A DNA stretch of 8,914 bases. Source: an uncultured Geobacteraceae bacterium (lineage in GTDB: Bacteria; Desulfobacterota; Desulfuromonadia; Geobacterales; Pseudopelobacteraceae). The notes under the pieces were generated by a model that had not been told where the DNA came from, made no database searches, and saw only the letters and a program-made list of their open reading frames with translations. The translations under genes were made by a program, and so were the position numbers. This document shows positions 5,672-8,914 of the stretch, in pieces. Location of the stretch: positions 1 through 8,914 of the forward strand of contig CAIRND010000676.1 of the NCBI GenBank assembly GCA_903879825.1. Direction: 5' to 3'. Position 1 is the stretch's first letter, and each line of letters opens with the position of its first letter.

Positions 5672-6928
5672 GTGTCATGCTTACCATCCCCCCATATTCA
5701 GACGCGGCTCAGCGAAACTATGAAACAACGGCTTATTGAATCAAACCAGAACGAATACGGTCGTTTGTACGACCTGCTACACTTTGCCGATGCGGGAAAA
5801 CTGGCTGAGGCCGGAGCGGAGCGAGATGAACTGTTGCAGTGGCTGAACCAACACGCCAGTTTCGGATATGCCGGAACCAAGGTGAATTGCACCGATCTTT
5901 CTCCCGGCTGTCGGCATTGCGGGGATGGCGGCTGGTCATGCCTGTTTATCAATGGTCACTGCAACGGCCGCTGTTTTTACTGTCCGACGGCTCAAGATGA
6001 TGACGGGCCGCCGACCACCAATGGCCTGGCATTTACCACTCCGGAGGATTATGCCGCGTATGTGGCTGCAATGGGATTTAGCGGTGTCAGTATCAGCGGC
6101 GGCGAGCCGTTGATGACTCCTGAGCTGACTCTTTCATATCTGAGTGCCGTTCGCAAACGGTGCGGGGATGATGTTCACCTCTGGCTTTATACCAATGGTA
6201 CCCTGCTGACAAACGATCTCTGCGGCCGCCTGCAAGATGCCGGCTTAAATGAAATCCGCTTTGACCTGGGTGCCGTTCGATACAATCTCAAGAAACTGCG
6301 TCTGGCGATCGGGCGTATCAGTACAGTGACCGTAGAGATTCCGGCGGTTCCCGAGGATGAAGAGCTACTTAAAGTGAAGATGGTTGAAATGGCAGAGGCG
6401 GGGGTTAATCATCTTAATTTACACCAGATGCGCTTGACTCCGTACAATTTTGGCCCATTAACGGAACGGGGCTATACATTTCTTCACGGCGAAAAAGTCA
6501 CGGTACTTGAATCGGAACTGTGCGCCTTACGTATGGTTCGTTTCGGGCTGGAACAGAGTATTCCGCTGCCGGTAAACTACTGTTCATTCCCCTATAAACG
6601 GCGCTTCCAACATGCAGCAGCCCGGCGCCGCGCAGCCCTGTCGATCTGTACTTCCAGTGAAGTAGTAACGGAACCAGGGTATCTGCGGACTCTTTCCGCG
6701 ACAGGTGTTCGCTACTGCGAGGCGGTTCTTCTCCAAAATCCAAGTTACCGCCACCCGTTTGAAAAGATACCATTAGAAACCGGACGCGCTCTGTATCTGG
6801 AGCGACGACCATTAACACCTGAGTTGGAACTGTCGGAGACGGAACGGAGCTCTTTATCGGCAGGTGAACCACCGGAACGGTTTATCCGCTTTGAGCGCAT
6901 TGAAAGCGGCCTCGCGGAGTACTTTTAA
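5672..6928 (+). CDS. Radical SAM protein of uncharacterised function (pyruvate formate-lyase activase-related, COG2108-like)
   Basis: This 418-residue protein has the radical SAM iron-sulfur motif CxxxCxxC as C97-N-G-R-C101-F-Y-C104, and the SAM-binding GGEP motif at 143-146 (GVSISGGEP). Four more cysteines precede the motif (C73, C80, C83, C90; segment LSPGCRHCGDGGWSC) and could bind a second metal or iron-sulfur centre. Further cysteines occur at 304, 326 and 349. The order (CRHC-GxGxW-CLFINGxCN-RCFYCP) recalls the COG2108 group of PFL-activase-like proteins, from memory. The substrate is unknown. The start is a GTG at 5672 with AGAGG about 10 nt upstream. An ATG at 5720 (residue 17) is an alternative but has no clear ribosome binding site. 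The gene stands alone, with its 3' end facing the DUF4149-type gene. It is more GC-rich than the toxin tips, consistent with resident chromosome. Confidence 0.85.
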   Translation: MSCLPSPHIQTRLSETMKQRLIESNQNEYGRLYDLLHFADAGKLAEAGAERDELLQWLNQHASFGYAGTKVNCTDLSPGCRHCGDGGWSCLFINGHCNGRCFYCPTAQDDDGPPTTNGLAFTTPEDYAAYVAAMGFSGVSISGGEPLMTPELTLSYLSAVRKRCGDDVHLWLYTNGTLLTNDLCGRLQDAGLNEIRFDLGAVRYNLKKLRLAIGRISTVTVEIPAVPEDEELLKVKMVEMAEAGVNHLNLHQMRLTPYNFGPLTERGYTFLHGEKVTVLESELCALRMVRFGLEQSIPLPVNYCSFPYKRRFQHAAARRRAALSICTSSEVVTEPGYLRTLSATGVRYCEAVLLQNPSYRHPFEKIPLETGRALYLERRPLTPELELSETERSSLSAGEPPERFIRFERIESGLAEYF

Positions 6929-6945
6929 CGCGAGTGCCACATGAA

Positions 6946-7386
6946 TTACGGCAGCAATACCAGCAACACTCCCCCGGCCAGTACGGTCAGATTACAGAGC
7001 GCCGAAACACCGTGCAACTTTGAAAATTCCTTTCTGAGCGGATGGTCTTTGGTGGTTGCCTCAAAGGAACCGATCTGTCGTTTTAACTCTGCCGCATGCG
7101 GCTCGACGTAGAACGCCTGGAAAGAGGTAAGCGCCAGCATAAGGACCAGCACAACCACCGGCAGTTTAAGGTCGAAACCGCGACTGGCCAGGCGGCAGAT
7201 CAACGCAATAACGCCGCAGGCCATCCCCCACCGAAAATAACCGGGAAAAAGATTGCCCACGATGCGGCCGGCAACATCACGGCTCTCTGTTTTGAAGAGA
7301 ATCGGTGTCAGCATCAACGTAAATATGGCGTTGCCGCCAGCCCATAAACTGATTACCAATTTGTACAGCATGTCGGTGTACTGCAT
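6946..7386 (-). CDS. DUF4149/TMEM205-like small integral membrane protein
   Basis: This 146-residue protein has four predicted membrane segments at about residues 8-30, 50-67, 74-93 and 125-145. Family-like features are SLWAGGNAIFT followed by the P28-I-L-F31 turn, AGRIVGNLFPGYF after the first helix, the YVEPHAAELKR stretch after the third helix, and FSKLHGVSALCNL at the fourth. These match the DUF4149 pattern known from bacteria and eukaryotic TMEM205 proteins, whose biochemical role in bacteria is not established. The ATG at 7386 has an AAGGAGAT site 7 nt upstream. The gene converges on the radical SAM gene with only 17 nt between stop codons and is divergent from the ABC operon, so the 260-bp gap at 7387-7646 probably carries both promoters. 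Nothing suggests a functional link to either neighbour. Confidence 0.8.
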   Translation of the reverse strand: MQYTDMLYKLVISLWAGGNAIFTLMLTPILFKTESRDVAGRIVGNLFPGYFRWGMACGVIALICRLASRGFDLKLPVVVLVLMLALTSFQAFYVEPHAAELKRQIGSFEATTKDHPLRKEFSKLHGVSALCNLTVLAGGVLLVLLP

Positions 7387-7549
7387 AGTCGTATCTCCTT
7401 GATGTGGTTATAAATATACAATTTAATTTCTGCGGGTGGTGTTAGTAAAAACTGTTGTCGCGCAATCTCTATAGCACACGCTGCCCCGGTTGCCTATTCC
7501 TCAATGACAAAAAAACCTGCGTTACATGCAGATCTACCAATAAACCACG

Positions 7550-7579
7550 TTGACGTCAGAGCCGGTTGAGTGATATCTA
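7550..7579 (+). promoter_or_regulatory. Possible promoter of the ABC importer operon
   Basis: TTGACG (7550-7555) is a good -35 box. At 18-nt spacing the sequence TATCTA (7574-7579) is a partial -10 match. This lies about 70 nt before the start codon. A small TTTCTC/GAGAAA hairpin (7593-7610) follows in the would-be leader. The rest of the 7387-7646 gap shows no gene and no riboswitch I can recognise. Confidence 0.35.
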
Positions 7580-7646
7580 TACCCGCCGTTGATTTCTCGT
7601 TACTGAGAAAAGCTTCATCGGAAAAAACAAACCCAGGAGGTTTCGT

Positions 7647-8642
7647 ATGAAAAGTATTATGAATGTGTTCATTGTGTTGTGTCTGATGGCATTAGTGCCC
7701 GCTGCGTCGGTCATCGCCGCCGCTGCACCTCAAAAGGTCACCATCGGCATCTCCAAAATTGTTGCCCATCCTGCCCTCGATGCCGTTGAAAAAGGTATTC
7801 AGGATGAGCTGGCTGCGGCCAAAATAAATGCCACTTTTGACCTGCAAAATGCCAATGGAGACATCAGCACTGCCGCCTCTATCGCCAACAAGTTTCAGTC
7901 AGAAAAGGTAACATTGGCAGTCGGTATCGCCACACCCACCTCCCAGTCACTGGTGAATACGCTCAAAGGCATTCCGATCGTGTTCTCTGCCGTCACCGAT
8001 CCGGTTAAAGCGGGCCTGGTTCCTTCGTTGAAAGGCGCCAAGAAACCGGTCACCGGCGTATCCGATATGACCCCGGTGAAACAGCAGATTGAACTTCTGC
8101 TCAAGATCAAAAAAATTAAGCGCCTCGGCCATATTTATACCAGCTCCGAGGAAAATGCGGTCGTATTGGCCGGAGTAGTCAAACAGGCCTGCAAGGAACT
8201 GGGTCTTGAATATGTGGAGACAACCGTATCCAAATCTGCCGAGGTAAAACAGGCGGTTCAGGCCATCATCAAGCGTGTTGACGCACTGTATATCAGCACC
8301 GACAATACCGTCGTATCAGCATTGAGCGCCATAGCAGACGTTGCCAACAAGAGCAAAGTTCCTATCATGTCAGCTGACCCGAGTTCGGCTGAAAAATATC
8401 CGGTTCTTGCTGCCTGGGGCTTTGATTATTACAAAATGGGCAGGGCCACCGGCGGACTGATTGTTGAAATATTGAACGGCAAGAAAGCAGAGCAGCTTCC
8501 AACCCGCTTTATGACCAAGACATCTGATGTCGATCTGCTGGTTAATCTGGATGTTGCCAAAAAACTTGGCCTGACGATTCCGAAAGATATTATAAAAAGC
8601 GCTAACAAAATTATTGAAAACGGCAAACTCAGCAACAAATAA
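7647..8642 (+). CDS. ABC transporter substrate-binding protein, COG2984 family (TrpX-like)
   Basis: This 331-residue protein has a signal peptide (residues 1 to about 26, with an Ala-rich cleavage region) and is therefore periplasmic. The mature protein opens with VTIGISKIVAHPALDAVEKG and continues with NANGDISTAASIANKF, VGIATPTSQSL and IPIVFSAVTDPVKAGLV, the order expected for the ABC_sub_bind (PF04392/COG2984) family. Its length is typical. Streptococcal members of this family take up tryptophan, but family ligands vary and the ligand here is not determined by sequence. The start at 7647 has AGGAGG 6 nt upstream. It is followed after a GC-rich hairpin by the permease gene, so the two form an operon that would normally continue with an ATP-binding protein. 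No membrane anchor or lipobox is seen. Confidence 0.88.
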   Translation: MKSIMNVFIVLCLMALVPAASVIAAAAPQKVTIGISKIVAHPALDAVEKGIQDELAAAKINATFDLQNANGDISTAASIANKFQSEKVTLAVGIATPTSQSLVNTLKGIPIVFSAVTDPVKAGLVPSLKGAKKPVTGVSDMTPVKQQIELLLKIKKIKRLGHIYTSSEENAVVLAGVVKQACKELGLEYVETTVSKSAEVKQAVQAIIKRVDALYISTDNTVVSALSAIADVANKSKVPIMSADPSSAEKYPVLAAWGFDYYKMGRATGGLIVEILNGKKAEQLPTRFMTKTSDVDLLVNLDVAKKLGLTIPKDIIKSANKIIENGKLSNK

Positions 8643-8651
8643 TTTCTTATA

Positions 8652-8676
8652 CCCGGCAGCCAACGCGGCTGCCGGG
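8652..8676. terminator. Intercistronic GC-rich hairpin (attenuator-like)
   Basis: Perfect 10-bp arms (CCCGGCAGCC / GGCTGCCGGG) surround a 5-nt loop, starting 10 nt after the binding-protein stop codon. The downstream sequence is CTATTTCCCCC rather than a strong U-run, so partial termination or 3'-end protection of the upstream message is more likely than full termination. This would raise binding protein over permease, a common need in such operons. Confidence 0.7.
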
Positions 8677-8711
8677 CTATTTCCCCCTCTGGAAGGTTGA
8701 ACGGTTTTATT

Positions 8712-8914
8712 ATGATCGAAGGAATTCTGGTTGAAGGCCTGATTTACGGAATTATGGTACTGGGAGTATTCATCACCTTCAGGGTGCTCGATTTTCCCGA
8801 CCTGACAGTGGATGGTTCATTTCCGCTGGGTGCTGCACTGATGGTTCAATGCATCCTGCTTGGTGTCAACGGCTGGCTGGCCCTGCTGGTCGCCTTTATC
8901 GGCGGCGTACTTGC
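8712..8914 (+). CDS. ABC transporter permease, COG4120 family (partial, cut by window end)
   Basis: The frame starts with ATG at 8712 and is open through the window end, giving 67 codons of a protein that should be about 290 residues. A first hydrophobic segment (about residues 4-21) leads into TFRVLDFPDLTVDGSFPLG (residues 22-40), the hallmark of permeases paired with COG2984 binding proteins. A second hydrophobic segment follows (about residues 40-67). The ribosome binding site is weak: GGAAGG lies about 15 nt upstream. The protein would form the inner-membrane channel for the ligand delivered by the preceding binding protein. An ATPase gene is expected beyond the window. Confidence 0.88.
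   Translation, partial: MIEGILVEGLIYGIMVLGVFITFRVLDFPDLTVDGSFPLGAALMVQCILLGVNGWLALLVAFIGGVL

Noticed and set aside
6498..6872. 124-codon - strand frame
   Set aside because: It lies wholly inside the radical SAM gene on the opposite strand, and its sequence shows no family features.

Overview
The window divides into two parts. Positions 1 to about 5190 (leftward, - strand) are an accessory region built from pieces of Rhs (YD-repeat) polymorphic toxin genes. Positions about 5670 to 8914 are ordinary chromosomal genes: a radical SAM protein (+), a small DUF4149-type membrane protein (-), and an ABC importer operon of the COG2984/COG4120 (TrpXY-like) type (+), cut off by the window end. The gene styles suggest a Gram-negative proteobacterium, possibly a Desulfuromonadales/Geobacter-like delta-proteobacterium. 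This is inference from family content, not from a marker gene.

The accessory region, read in its own direction (5141 down to 38), holds four toxin-tip plus immunity modules. Module A (5060-3496) is a 5'-truncated Rhs core with a phospholipase A2-like tip, followed by an exported or membrane-anchored immunity candidate. Module B (3566-2824) is an orphan tip with a second, divergent phospholipase A2-like domain, followed by a four-helix membrane immunity candidate. Module C (2748-678) is a second 5'-truncated Rhs core with a tip carrying the zinc-ligand signature of M15/LAS peptidases, followed by a lipoprotein immunity candidate. Module D (648-38) is a second orphan tip, cysteine-rich and of unknown activity, followed by a 53-residue membrane-anchored immunity candidate. 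Neither core has the N-terminal part of an Rhs protein, so this looks like a stored or decayed reservoir of tips rather than an active full-length effector gene.

Both core fragments begin exactly where a G-rich, REP-like element containing TCAGG(C/T)TTAACATTTA occurs (2758-2821 and about 5137-5190). The first copy contains a perfect 19-bp inverted repeat and also lies 2 nt after the module B immunity stop codon. These elements mark the breakpoints of the Rhs mosaic.

The 5192-5671 gap is AT-rich, apparently non-coding, and contains a nested inverted repeat upstream of the radical SAM gene. The radical SAM and DUF4149 genes converge with only 17 nt between them. The ABC operon has a strong ribosome binding site and a 10-bp GC-rich hairpin between the binding-protein and permease genes.
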